From the NCBI GenBank assembly GCA_018398765.1, contig JAHBMJ010002970.1, forward strand, positions 35,041 to 93,991: a DNA stretch of 58,951 bases, given 5' to 3'. This stretch comes from Chromera velia (Eukaryota > Sar > Chromeraceae). A program made the translations under genes and the position numbers. Shown here piece by piece: positions 47,301 through 58,165 of the stretch; position 1 is the first letter of the stretch; each line of letters starts with the position of its first letter. The notes beneath the pieces are model-generated. The model was not told where the DNA came from, ran no database searches, and saw only the letters and a list, made by a program, of their open reading frames with translations.

Positions 47301-48132
47301 ATAGGGAAAGGCCTACCTCGGTTGTGGTATTTCTCCTCACGATCGCAGACGGGTTCCATACGCTCTGGTTTCCACTGCAAAGCATTATTTAGGCCCATGA
47401 AAGTGCATAGTCTTGTTAGTACAAGGCAGCACAACAAAACGGGCACATTTTGAATAAATTCAAGCCCTTGAGGGAAGAAGAAAACATGCTTTTTGTCGCT
47501 CGCAGTTGAACCCTGACACACCTAAAAACCATCTCGACCTCAGGAGCCTCCTCGACATATGACACGTGCAGCCGGACTTTCTTCAGCTTCTCCCTCAGGT
47601 CCTCCCATCGTTTCCCCACTGTCTTTGGCGCCTTCGCTCTTGTTCCCATCATCACTACATGGACCTCACAACCAGCAGGTAACCACCCCCTCACCGACAA
47701 TGCGTCCTCCAGTGTTTCTGCGATTGCCTTGAGGTCCGCATCAACTCCAAGGACCCCCACGACGATGCGCACCGCCTCGCCGCTTGCCAGGAAGAAGAGG
47801 GTGGCCTTCTGTAGCGCTTCCCACAGAGCCTTGCAGGAGAGCCTAGTGTCAGCCGCCTCCTGCCTGCCGTCACACTTGTACGGGCGGACTTCCACCTCAA
47901 AGCCGCGCCTTCTCAGTCCTCTCTGGACCTTCTCCCGGTACAAACCCGGGTCTGCCTCCCCGTCCAGGGCAAACGCAGTGACGGCGTTAGCGCCCAGCTT
48001 CCCCAGGTCGAAACCCGCCATCGCCATTCCCACCGAGAAGAAGCTGAGAAAAGAGCTGGTATGTTTATACCAGCCCTTTTCTGCGGCAGGCCACTGTGCA
48101 ACGTCAAAGGCGAACGCCGCAACAGTCTTCAT
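43303..48132 (-). CDS. Uncharacterised protein with EF-hand-like and coiled-coil segments
   Basis: Exons: 48132-47522, 47374-47317, 46415-46335, 46080-45975, 45662-45633, 45140-45099, 44713-44618, 43431-43303. Exon 1 encodes about 203 residues with alternating hydrophobic strands and helices (VRIVVGVLGVDADLKAIAET, EVHVVMMG). It could be a NYN/PIN-like or other Rossmann-type fold, but the match is weak. Exon 4 carries ECKALDVEGTGYVRTADVAD, an EF-hand-like helix-loop-helix. Exons 5-6 are Ser/Pro/Thr-rich. Exon 7 is a clear coiled coil (ELYMENQALKEDNEKKKRKL). The last exon is acidic/basic and ends EDSAA. The eight exons sum to one base more than a multiple of three, so one junction between exons 4 and 7 is wrong or an exon is missing. 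Two donors are GTCAGT. The start is divergent from the gene beginning near 48785. Confidence 0.6.
43660..43801. repeat. 71-bp tandem duplication
   Basis: Two identical 71-bp units (43660-43730 and 43731-43801), each starting AAGAATGCAGGAGAGAGAAA, lie in the last intron of the EF-hand/coiled-coil gene. The identity suggests a recent origin. Confidence 0.9.
43820..43866. repeat. Intronic hairpin element, copy 1
   Basis: It contains GAAAGTGCAACACTTGCTGGGA. The core pairs AAGTG with CACTT around CAA. Three further copies lie at about 45375-45425, 46810-46870 and 47030-47090. Confidence 0.75.
44159..44214. other. Assembly gap (56 N) bordered by poly-C
   Basis: The N run is flanked by CCCCCCCC and CCCCCC and is followed by a long CA repeat. 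It lies in an intron. Confidence 0.98.
44221..44393. repeat. (CA)n microsatellite
   Basis: A degenerate and then perfect CA tract directly after the N gap, in the last intron of the EF-hand/coiled-coil gene. Confidence 0.95.
45370..45430. repeat. Intronic hairpin element, copy 2
   Basis: It contains CCCGTGCAAGTGCAACACTTGCTG. GCAAGTG and CACTTGC form a perfect 7-bp stem with a CAA loop. Confidence 0.8.
46760..46875. repeat. Intronic hairpin element, copy 3
   Basis: It contains CCCGTGCAAGTGCAGCACTTGCTG with the same 7-bp stem and loop CAG. Similarity to copy 4 extends upstream through CATCCTTYCGCAC and CAGTTCCC. Confidence 0.8.
46985..47095. repeat. Intronic hairpin element, copy 4
   Basis: It contains CCCATCCAAGTGCAGCACTTGTTG. 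The AAGTG/CACTT stem is kept. About 60 bp of upstream sequence is shared with copy 3. Confidence 0.8.
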
Positions 48133-48384
48133 CTTCGCGCAACACAACAACCACTCAGGACTCAAAAGAGAAGAATCTTACAAGACGAAGGCATGAAAAG
48201 AACCACGGAACCAACGCAATGACAGAATCAAAGCCAAGCTATCCTGTTTCGATATGCTCATGTTTGGGGACACATGCATTCTTCCTGAACTTCACTTTGA
48301 ACGTACGATACGTGTTGTTTGGAAGCAGCTAAACTACAACTGAATGGGTGATTTTCCCAAATTGACTGACCTTTTTTTAATTGC

Positions 48385-48460
48385 ATGCAGGATGGCCCGC
48401 CCCCGGCCGTCTGGCGCGGCGGGCGCGGCCACGGGCCGCCGCGGATCGTGCATGCATGTC
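48385..48460. promoter_or_regulatory. GC-rich palindromic island C between divergent genes
   Basis: GCATGCAGG, then about 60 bp of GC-rich sequence with repeated CGGCC, GGCGCGGCGGGCGCGGCC and GGGCCGCCGCGG blocks, then GTGCATGCATG. It lies about 250-330 bp upstream of the ATG at 48132 and 325-400 bp upstream of the candidate ATG at 48785. A shared promoter role is inferred. Confidence 0.45.
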
Positions 48461-48784
48461 CGTGATGTGCATGTGCAGATCAGATGCAGATCAGTCCTAA
48501 GGCTAAGGTCAGTGCACGAGACGGTAAGGAACACCATGGAGATCCATGGAGAGACAGTCTCACTGCGGGCGATCTTTGTATGCATGGTTAGGCAGAATGG
48601 GGAAACAAATGTTAATACGCGTGGCTTCGCTGATAGACAACACCGAGTGTGGCTCACAAAAATGGGGGCTTCCGCAGTGCGTTGACCATTCCATCGATAT
48701 GGACGTTGGCTTTCAATGAGTCGGTGAAAGTTCCAATCAAAGCTCACGCTCCGGCCCAGATGCTGCTCTGATTTGACCTTGCAA

Positions 48785-51700
48785 ATGCATCTTATCCATC
48801 CTGTTACGGCGACCAAAAAGTTAAGCGCGCTTCGCGATGCTTGGGAAACCATTTTGGTGACCGAGCCCCCAAACCCCTCCACACTTTTGCAACTCAGCTG
48901 GACGCTTACCTTTTGGCTGTCTCTGTGCGGGTCACTCTTCTACCACACAAAGAAGCCCTTTTCCTGCGAAGACATTCAAGGGTTCGTCTATTCCCTTTTG
49001 GTTGAAGAAACAATGTGCATCCTCAAAATGGCACACGTGACCATTGCAGTCGCTTGAATCCTGTCCTCTGTGCAGGGACGAGACACAAGCTTCGTAGCTG
49101 CCGCCTTCTTTCAAGTTCCTGCGTCAGGAATTGTGGAGCTGGAATCGAAGCTGGAAGTGGATGGACAGACCCTCACGGAGAAGTCTGTAGTTGCCTTACC
49201 GGTACGTGGGTTTTTCATCGAGCCCCTTCCTCTGACTCCGTGGTCGTCTTTCGGTTTTCATGTTTCTTGCTTAGATCCCCACCCAATGGAAGACGGATCA
49301 GGCGGCAAGACCAAACCGGGCCAGATCTTCAGGAGAGAATTTGTTGCTGGATGATTGAGCCTGTAATTCATGAAACCTGCAGCTTTGCGAAGATCCTCTC
49401 CCCTCACATGGCGTTGCTGAAAGGCCCAAGTCATCTTCCCCCACTGCTGCGGTTGACAAGGGGCAGCCGAGAAAGAGTGCTTCTTTCGATGGAGAATCCC
49501 CCCGTGCATCTGGGGACAGAGGTCCGATTGATGATTCAAATCAGGGTCTGGGTTGCTTTTCCTGCTGTCCTCTGGTGGAAGGAGCTGAAAGCGAAGAAGA
49601 AAGAGAAGATCTGGACGAAACGGGAAGCTTTGGCAGCCAAATCGAGGCAGAGGGAGATGCTCCCTTCACCCAAAAAGTCAGCCCGAAAATCCATGTGGGC
49701 ATGATGGATTGTTCATTGTCAAGCACGAAAATGCCCCATTTTTTTGTCCTTCTTTCTCAGTTTCTTCCCGTCCTCCTTCGTGTTTCCTGCCACCCTTTTT
49801 CTCCGGCTTCCTTTTCGCTGTCTGTCTTCTCCCATTCTCTCTGTTGCCTTCTGACCTGTCAAGGTGTCTTATCTACTGTTCACCACATCCGTGTCTGCTC
49901 GTCTCTATCCGTCGTACTCACTGCTTCCTTTTCCTGTTTTGAAAATCTGTACTTGCTTTTTTTCTTCCCTCTTTTTCCTTCCATCCGGCTGGCATGTCTT
50001 TCTCCGTTCCTTTCAGCTTGTCGTTTTGTTTCTGTGTCTGTCTTGCTTGCTTTGGAAAGAGGAAGAAACAGACCCATTCCTCTGTATCTTTCGATGTTTG
50101 CTTCTCTCTCTTTATCTGGTCATTTTTCGTTTGCTACTTTTTGCATATCTGCCTTCCGTTCCTTATTTTTGCGATATCGCATAGCACCTGTTCTTTATCA
50201 CAACTGGGGGGGGGATACTTGGCGTCATTCTCTTAATTGCCTCTTTGTGTTGGCATGTACACAGCTCCATTTCACAGCCACGCAGTCTGCGGAATCGAGG
50301 AAAGAAGCGGTTTCCCTCTTCGGTCTTCCCCCTCCTGAGAGAATGAAGCCGGCCCTCTCAGGAGCAATGGGGGGGCCCCAGCTGCAGGCAGCCTTTTTGA
50401 CGCGCGGGGGACGCGGGGGTCTTGCGCGCATTGAAAGCTTCCACGTCCGTCTAGGTACGTACGCTCCTCGTTTCCACAGAAGCAATTGCAATTCTAGAGT
50501 TGGCTGCGCCTCTCTCATTTCCTCGTCTCCTCTCGGTGGAAATGGTGACACACAGAAGAAAAGAAAGCTGCCGGTGCGCTGCGAAAGCCTGAGTCGATTC
50601 TTGTCGATTGTTGTTTTTGTTGTCGAATTTGTTTTGAGCGTTCCTCCGTGAATGAGACTGAGTGAAGCCGTGCTTGTTTTGGATGTGGGTCGCATCCCTA
50701 GGAGCAGATGCGAAAAATGTCCAGGTACCATACCGCAAATCGCTTTTTCGAATCTGCGGTAAAACAAGATGAGCAACGTGCGTCTCATTGATAGTTGCCT
50801 CCTGTGTTCGTATGCAGTGTTTGAAGCAACGCCCGAGATTCTCGATTTTCTGAACCCCCTTCTAAAGGAGGAAGGCCGCGAAAGGCTAAGAGCTGTCTGC
50901 GGTGGATTCCGACAGCTGATGGTGGATGTTCTGGACTACCGAGGCACTTATTCCCCCCTGGAGGATCGGAGGTGGGCAATTGGGATGGGATCAAGTCATT
51001 TGAGCAAATGTGCCTCTTTAGGGATGTCATGGTCGCCTCATGGGGAGCGCGAGGTGGTTCTGATGATTGGATTGCAACTATGGCGCTTGGATGACAGGGG
51101 TCCTAGAGTAGAAGACCTAGACTTTTGGGTAGATGGAAAGTACATGGAGGGGGTTTTGGGGGAGTGGAGGAGCGACGTACCGAAAGAAATGCACGAAGTT
51201 GTGCGAAGGTGCAATCGTGTGGAGACACGCAATGCGAGTGAGTGCTTGTAGTGTTCCTTCCTGCTGTTCAGAAGGCCGGATGAACATTCGCTCGCTCTCT
51301 TTGTTTCTTCTCATCTTGTTTCTTTCTTCCTTCTTCCTTTTGCCCACTTGTCTGCTTTTCCCCGCTTCCTTTTTCTCAAGATCGCTGTCCTTCCAGAAGG
51401 ATTTGCCTCCTGCTATTCTCTTGTGTACGTGTTCGCGTGCCGAGCCGCGTGCAGCGTGCGTGTGCAGCCCCTAACATTTTTCAAGGGTCTCCCTCATGTT
51501 GTGTGACATGCTGAGGTACGAAACTCGCTGTGTAGGGAAACTTACTTCTTTGGAGCACAGCATCCCAAAAAGCAGTCTGACTGTGAGAGCAATCGCTTTT
51601 AGGCGCTTCTCGAAAGCTTTCGAAATTGCTTTTTTTGTGATTACACTAGACAATTGAGTCGAAAGCTTCTGTTCTTCCCTTTTTCCTTCATCTCCAGCAA

Positions 51701-54700
51701 AACCGGTGAAGGTGACCCTGGCGACTGTTCTCGGTCAGTTGCGCGATTCTGTGTTCAAAGCAACCACTCGAACAACCCCTTCATGGTTATAGACACCACT
51801 GAGACGCGATTGCAGCGACGGAAGGGTCCACGGTCTTTTTTTTCTCTTGTTTCTTTCTCCCTCTCGGCGAACCCCCCTCCCCGTCTCCGGATGTTCAGCC
51901 CCGAATCCCCTCTCCGTTTCACTTGCTTTCTATTAATATCAGTCCCCCAGTCGCGCTCCTTCATATTGTCTCCGGCACTTAGCTTCCGTCCACATCGCCG
52001 TGGTATCCCTCACAACATTTCAGATGGGTGCAAACTCAATCCCCAAGTTTCTCGCGGCCTCACATCGTCAGCCGCTGTTCAAAAGAGAAAAACGCCAGCA
52101 GGCTGGCACGTTCACTTCTTAATTGTGTCGTTCGAATGTCGACATATTTGTGCCGAGAACTTGCCTGTCTTCCATGTACGTTTGCAGATGCGAAGGAAGC
52201 GGCCGAGAAGGTTGGATGGGCTCTTCCGGAAGACGCAGAGAGCCGTCTCGAATACTTGGCTCCCCTCTGGAGTCACGTACGATGGTTCGCTCGTATTTTC
52301 TTGGGAGCTCAAAGAGCTGAGCCCCCTTTCTTGCACACGGGGTTCCTCTGTGTTTCGCGCATTCGAGAGAAGAGTTTCGAGCAATTCGAGTTTATTGTTC
52401 AAGAGAGGTGGCATTCTTCGCACGCAGCCTCTTCATTCTTCAGCTTTGCGCCCAGGGACAGGAATCGCGAAGCCGAAGTCTGTGTCCCGTTTCCCATCAT
52501 GGTACTTCCCGGGATCGAGTCGGCAGGCTCGGAAGAGGCGGTGAACAGACAAATGGAGTATGTATTGAAGTGCCTCAGATCCGGGTTTTACAGATATTTT
52601 CTTCGGGAGAGCGACAAGACTTCGCTTCCTCCGGTCAGTGACTGTCTTTTTGTTTTGCAGATCGAAGGCTGTTGTGCGAGTACAGCGAAAGGACGCTTTA
52701 GACGCCACAGTCCCGTGTAGATAGTAGTCGTTTGCCCCTGACCGATCCATAGACGAGGTTGCAAGCTTAGGAAGGATTTTGGAATATTTTGCTTTTGTGA
52801 CTCCCGGACCGTCCGGAACTCTTGAGCTAGCTGCAGAATTCGTACTCCCTCTCGAGTCTTGCAGAGAATGGCAGAGGAAATGTGTGGGCATTCGATTCTG
52901 TCAAAGAGATGATGGGTAGATTGCGGTCTTTTGAGTGCGCAGAAACAGCGAGCTGAAGGTCCTGGACTCAAGAAGGAGTCTACGTACGTATCATTGTACA
53001 AACCGTAGGGTCTTCCATTCTCTGGCCATTGTGAGGCTCACAGCGCACTCAACTCATGAATGAAGAAAGTATGAAGACGAAATCTGTCGAGGAGGTGTGA
53101 GAGTCACAAAAATTGCTGGTTGCCAGAACTTCTTTGATATTTCTCCATGGGGTTTGCTTAAGCTCCTTCGTATTTTTGTTTGCTGCACCGAAGTACCCTT
53201 GTGAGCGGGCGGTTGCATGTGTGAACTCTCTTCTCACTCTAAGGCATGTTTCTGCTCTGCATGCAGGCGTCGACGGGCTCATGCCTCTCGCAGGACACAG
53301 GAGAATTCACCCGCAACTCAGAGGTCAAGGTTGCCCCAAACTTGAAAGACCTGGTTGATTGCGGCTGCATTCGAGACGTACATGTGACCAGTTCCGTAGA
53401 CTTCCAGAACAAACCGAGATTTCTCTGGATGTATCTGAACGTCATCTTTAATATCGGTGAGCTCAGTGGTTTATTTTACGCGCGAAGAGTGGGTTTTGGG
53501 GTTGATTGTTTTTTGCGCACGTGTCTCCGGTTTTGCCACGACGGGCTTTTCGATGTGACCTCCACCACATACATGGTTTTGGTCTCTTGCGGGCGTGTCG
53601 TCCTCTTCCCTGTACTCGTTTGACAACGAGGAAGACGTTGGAAGGAAGCGGTGCAGCTGCGTTTTGTCTTCCTGACTTAAGTTTCATCTTTGTGGGTCAT
53701 AAGCGAATGCCGGAGGAGGTGATTATTCAATTTTACCTTGAGAATGAGTGTTGCAGAGTGGGACTTGGACAAGCAGGTCGGGGGGTCGAAACTGAGTGCA
53801 GACCGTTTCGCCCTGATCGAGAAGGCCCTGCTGAGGCCCCTCGAGGCGTACCTGACCGAATCTGGGGAGGCTAGAGGCGTCCATGTTCGGTCTAAAAACA
53901 GGGGGAAGAATACACTTTTCAGAGTTCTCAGTCAGGTCCCGAGCGAATGGAAATTAGAGGTCGAGTACCTGATGGCCCTCTCCAATCAGCTCCCACGTGG
54001 TGGCGGGTCTCGTCATCCTACTGAAAGCGCATGCAGCAGAAGATGACCATGCTAGACCCTCGAATGTTCCGAGGACGTGAGGAGGACTTCAATCAGGCCG
54101 TCTATCAGGTCGTCACCCAGTTATTCCCCCTCCTTTCAAACTTTAAGGCAATTCAGCCCCCATTGCCTCGTCTTTCCCCAACCGAACAGCCAAGACATAA
54201 TCCTGAAACGATTGCCTCAGCCTCTACTGAGCAACAAGCAGGTGAGACAGGAGGATTGTTGCAGAGTGCAGAGCCTCGGGATGCAGGGCACTCTCCTGAT
54301 TGGGACGGCTTCGATGCTCCCACGCTGTCCCTCTGGGTGGGCTCCTTCGATGCTTCCCGGTGTTTGCAGCGGCTTTGGGGAGTTCAACATACCGCCTCCT
54401 ACCCATTACATCACCCCCAACCCTCTAACATGACGCCCAACAACCCTATCCCACCCCTACCCCCAACCCATCTTCCACACAGTCCGTCCCACCCAGCACC
54501 TGAAACAGTCTGTCCTGCGCCTGTGTCCACTTCATCTTTTCCTCAGAGCCTTTCTCAGTCTCACAGTACGAAGCTCCCTGAAGTACCCCGCTCCGAGATC
54601 CTGGCTAGTGCCGTTGAAACCCTCCGTTCTCTCCGGGGGACAGTCAGCATTGAGTTGCGTGCAGAAGCCGAAAAACCGACCTCGCCTTCTCGCTCGCACG

Positions 54701-54993
54701 TGATACACAAGGCGAAAAGACCTCGGAAGGATCTCAATAGTATACCTGGTGATGCGAAGGCAGAAACTCCCGTCACTCCTGTCAAAGAAGAGCACGAATT
54801 CACAGCTCGCGAGCCGCATTCCCATACTGTTCCGTGGCTTCAGAGACGGCTGCTTTCGGATGGTCGAGCATTCTTTCTTCCACGAGATAATCAACCGTTG
54901 CACACGGGGAAAGGGTCGATGTGGGGAAACGTGCAAAACTGGCCTGATACCAAACATAGCCTTTTCCCCATCAAATCAGAGATGGAAAACTAA
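48785..54993 (+). CDS. Large uncharacterised multi-exon protein
   Basis: Proposed exons: 48785-48856 (tentative start), 49076-49201, an unresolved piece near 49276-49350, 49383-49676, 50265-50454, 50818-51237, 51698-51733, 52188-52633, 53267-53456, 53757-53959, 54037-54993. From 49383 onward every phase closes, giving about 910 residues. Visible traits: a Ser-rich then acidic segment (GAESEEEREDLDETGSFGSQ), a globular middle (EATPEILDFLNPLLKEEG, DFWVDGKYMEGVLGEW, LEYLAPLWSHVRWFARIFLG) and a Pro/Ser-rich, probably disordered C-terminal 300 residues. I recognise no family. The 77-bp intron 53960-54036 has a weak donor (GTCGAG). If it is not spliced, the protein stops at 54046 and the 957-bp frame that follows would be unexplained. 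Donors at 49677, 51734 and 52634 are GTCAGC or GTCAGT. Confidence 0.65.
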
Positions 54994-55430
54994 TACGTAT
55001 TATCTTTTTATCGCAATCTTGATCTTAGTAATATATTAATCTCATATGTATAGGCAGCGGCTTTAAAAGTAATTTGAGCCTAATTTTGAGGACTTTCAAA
55101 GATCGAAAGGTTGCTTTACCAACTACCCCACAAAAATTTATGGAAATCTGTGGGAAATTAATGGGAAATCTGAGAGAAATCCTAATGAAATCCAAGGGAA
55201 ATCTTAGGGAAACAATACGTTATAACGTTATAACGAAGATCAACCATGTTTTGCTCCAGGTTTTGCTAGATGTTTTGGTAACTTTAAATTGCTAAATCCA
55301 CGTACCAATCAAAATGGATTACTTTGAAGACCTTTGCATATCTAATCTCATGCTTATCACTAGGCTTATCACCAATCTGCGTGAAGCAATGAGCAACTAT
55401 AGGTCCTGACAGGGAAGCAAATGAGAGGGA
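54994..55430. other. AT-rich intergenic sequence with GGGAAATC-type repeats
   Basis: No gene. Near 55137-55210 a degenerate unit GGGAAATCT(G/A)AG recurs about five times. Confidence 0.5.
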
Positions 55431-55446
55431 GGGGAGAGGGACAGAC

Positions 55447-55489
<43 letters not shown>

Positions 55490-55519
55490 CAGAGAGAGAG
55501 AGCCTGAGAGAGAGAGAGC

Positions 55520-55560
<41 letters not shown>

Positions 55561-56039
55561 GAGGGAGGGAGGGAGGGGAAGAGAGAGAGAGAGAGAGAAA
55601 AAGAGAGAGAGAGGGAGGCTCAGGAAGCACAAAAGAGAGAAAGAGAGAGTAAGATAGAAAAGAGAGAAAGAGAGTAAGTTAGAGCTAGTAGGAAGAGAAA
55701 AGTACGGAGGGAAGGGGTGGGGGTCCACACTGGGGGAGGGAGGGAGAGACAGAGAGAGGAGAACAGGGACGGATGGAAGAGAAAAAAAGAGACAGGGACA
55801 GAAAATACAGCAAGGGAGCGAGCGAGAGAAAAAAAAGATCCCCGAAAAAAATGGTTTTCAACTATTTGCCCTCACACACGTGCGCATACATGTACACAAA
55901 GGTGCGGGGACACACACACACACACACACACACATGCACACACGAGAGAGAGAGAGGGNGGGGGGGGGGGGGAGAGACCATATGTCTCCCTCCTTTTGTT
56001 CATGAGCCAGACAGACAGACAGACACGCACGCGCGCGCG

Positions 56040-56103
<64 letters not shown>

Positions 56104-56260
56104 GGAGGCAGAGAGGGAGGGAGAGGGAGAGACGGACAGAGGAAGGGAGGAAGGGGAGAGAGAGGGACGCGCGCGCACACACACACACACACACTCACAC
56201 ACACATACATACGCACGCACACACCGGTGTACACACACATACATGCTGACCGTCTCTTTC
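55430..56260. repeat. Microsatellite cluster: (GA)n, (CA)n, (CG)n
   Basis: GA-rich tract at 55430-55690, CA tract at 55908-55943, poly-G with one N at 55959, then (CG)n(CA)n(GA)n at 56025-56100 and further CA/CG tracts to about 56250. The long frames across it are artefacts. Confidence 0.9.
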
Positions 56261-56875
56261 TTTCTGAAGAGACCCTGGCAGAGAGACGGCAAGTCAGGCA
56301 GGCACACACACGTGCACTGACGCATCGATATGCAGAGAGAAAGGCAGAGAGCGACAGAGAAAGACACAACACAGGAGAGAGAATATTGAACGAACGGTTC
56401 TCGACATCGATTGATAGTCAAAACTGAGCTGCGTATTGTACGCAACTCAACATAAAAATTCAAGTTTTAGTGTCATCGATCGAGGCGACACTCATCCATC
56501 CATGCATTCTATCTGTACAAGTTCTTTCGAACTCTTTCGCGGGCTGACGCAAGGACAAAAATCTGGCCGACCAGAACGCATGTACTTGACCAAGAAAGAA
56601 AAATGATTCCTCCTTCCTTCTGCTCGTCTAAGTCTGTCTCAAGAATTCAATTGACCCACTTTTTTCTTGCACTTGCTGCCGGGCATCTTCCAGCCCTCTC
56701 AACTCTGTGTCTGTCTGCATCCTCTTCAACACTCAACAAACTATCTTCCTCAGCTTCCGGGTCTCGTGCTTTTCACTCTGCAGAACGAACAAAAGCGTTC
56801 CTCGCACTCCCTCGACTTAACTTAATGTACTGCGATTCAGAAACTTCAAAGCACGTCTCGGAAGCACACATGCTT
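56260..56875. other. Intergenic, no gene recognised
   Basis: A 118-codon plus-strand frame (56603-56959) overlaps the 3' end of the minus-strand gene and shows no domain. Confidence 0.5.
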
Positions 56876-58165
56876 TCAGTGCGGTGGAGGGGAAGGGGCT
56901 GGAGAAGGGGCTCGATAGGAAGAGAGGCTGAAGGGGTCATCAGCCCGTGGAGGGTCTGAGGAGAGCATGGGAGCCCCCATGAGGTTAAGGCCGTCGGCAG
57001 ACACCGAGGAGACCCCCATGTTGCTGGGGGACGACACGTTGCCTATCGAGGGCAGGGCAGCCACAGTGGGGGGGGCGGGGGGCCCAATGGGGCGTGGGAT
57101 GGTGTGGGGGGGGTGGGGGTCATGGTGGTGACTCAGATGTTCATGAAGGTGAGGGGGTATGGCATAGGGATTCACTGACAGAACAGAATGCTGTATTGAA
57201 CTGGAAGGAGGCATGGGGGGAATGTGATGCGAGGGCATCGGGCCAGGAACAACACTCCCCCCGTAGGCGCCATGACGGAATGTGTGTGTGTGGCCTTGAA
57301 GGGCCGGGGGGACACATGAGGGCCCCCCCAAGGCGGGCTTGGACTTGTTCAGATCCCGGCAGCTTGTGCAGGCCCATCGACGCTTCAAATGTACGCACAG
57401 AGACGTCCCCCCACAATCTATACATCTCCTCTTGTCCCTACCATGCTCACAATAGTTCCGGCCATTGCAAGCCTTGCAGTATGTTCGCTGCTTGCCGTGC
57501 TCACAAACACCCTTGCCGCCACATGCTGCACAGTAGTACTTTTTCTTTCCGTGCACGCACACACTCTTCCCCCCACACTGTTTACACTGCGGCCTCTGCA
57601 CGCCGTGCTCACATATTCCCTTGCCCCCACACTCCTTGCAGAAATAACGCTGGCGGCCATGCTCACACCGAGTTTTGTTCCGGGGCCTCGGATCTTCCCC
57701 CACGGCCATCCCGTTCACACTTCTCCTGCGAGGCACAATTTTTCGGGTCGCCATACACTCCTTGCAGTTATTTCTTTTCTTCCCGTGGTCACACAGACCC
57801 TTCCCTCCACAATCTGCGCACAGGGTCTTCTGCCGACCGTGCTCACATTTGGGTCTCACCACCCTGACTTTCTCTTTTGTTGGTTGCGGTATCGCAGACT
57901 CCTCCAGCGAGACACCGAATTCGTGTTCCTCCATCTCCAGGGGGAGTCCGCTTTCGTCTGTGTGGAAGAGGCCTGAAGGCTCGTGAGCGTGTTCGTGGTG
58001 TGGAATGTCGTCGTGATGGTGGTGGTGGTCGTGGTGATGAATCTCTCCTGAAACTGACATCAGAGCATCTGCCGCGGTCATAGAAGGGGGGTGGGGTGAG
58101 GGAAAACCCTCTCCAAAGTGGTGATGGTGCTCGCTGCCCTCCATCAGCATCGGGACTGAGCACAA
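56876..58165 (-). CDS. Protein with eight CxHx6CxxC repeats (putative zinc-binding)
   Basis: One frame of 429 residues. Residues about 13-70 are His-rich. From about residue 107 come eight units with spacing C-x-H-x6-C-x2-C: CEHGRQKTLCADC, CDHGKKRNNCKEC, then after a 29-residue basic spacer CEHGRQRYFCKEC, CEHGVQRPQCKQC, CVHGKKKYYCAAC, CEHGKQRTYCKAC, CEHGRDKRRCIDC and CVHLKRRWACTSC. Most are joined by GGKG, giving an 18-residue period. Each unit supplies three Cys and one His, enough for one metal ion. Similar CEHG...CxxCGG repeats occur in protist and large-virus proteins of unknown role. The C-terminal 170 residues are Pro/Ser/His-rich and disordered. The start may be Met at 58165, 58150 or 58144; an acceptor-like TGTGCTCAG just upstream leaves room for a 5' exon. 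Nucleic-acid binding is inference. Confidence 0.8.
   Translation of the reverse strand: MCSVPMLMEGSEHHHHFGEGFPSPHPPSMTAADALMSVSGEIHHHDHHHHHDDIPHHEHAHEPSGLFHTDESGLPLEMEEHEFGVSLEESAIPQPTKEKVRVVRPKCEHGRQKTLCADCGGKGLCDHGKKRNNCKECMATRKIVPRRRSVNGMAVGEDPRPRNKTRCEHGRQRYFCKECGGKGICEHGVQRPQCKQCGGKSVCVHGKKKYYCAACGGKGVCEHGKQRTYCKACNGRNYCEHGRDKRRCIDCGGTSLCVHLKRRWACTSCRDLNKSKPALGGPSCVPPALQGHTHTFRHGAYGGSVVPGPMPSHHIPPMPPSSSIQHSVLSVNPYAIPPHLHEHLSHHHDPHPPHTIPRPIGPPAPPTVAALPSIGNVSSPSNMGVSSVSADGLNLMGAPMLSSDPPRADDPFSLSSYRAPSPAPSPPPH

Noticed and set aside
49575-50651. A 358-codon plus-strand frame
   Set aside because: It runs through an intron (49677-50264); the coding parts are the exons 49383-49676 and 50265-50454.
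55717-56463. Frames of 158-236 codons
   Set aside because: They are composed of CA, GA and CG microsatellites.
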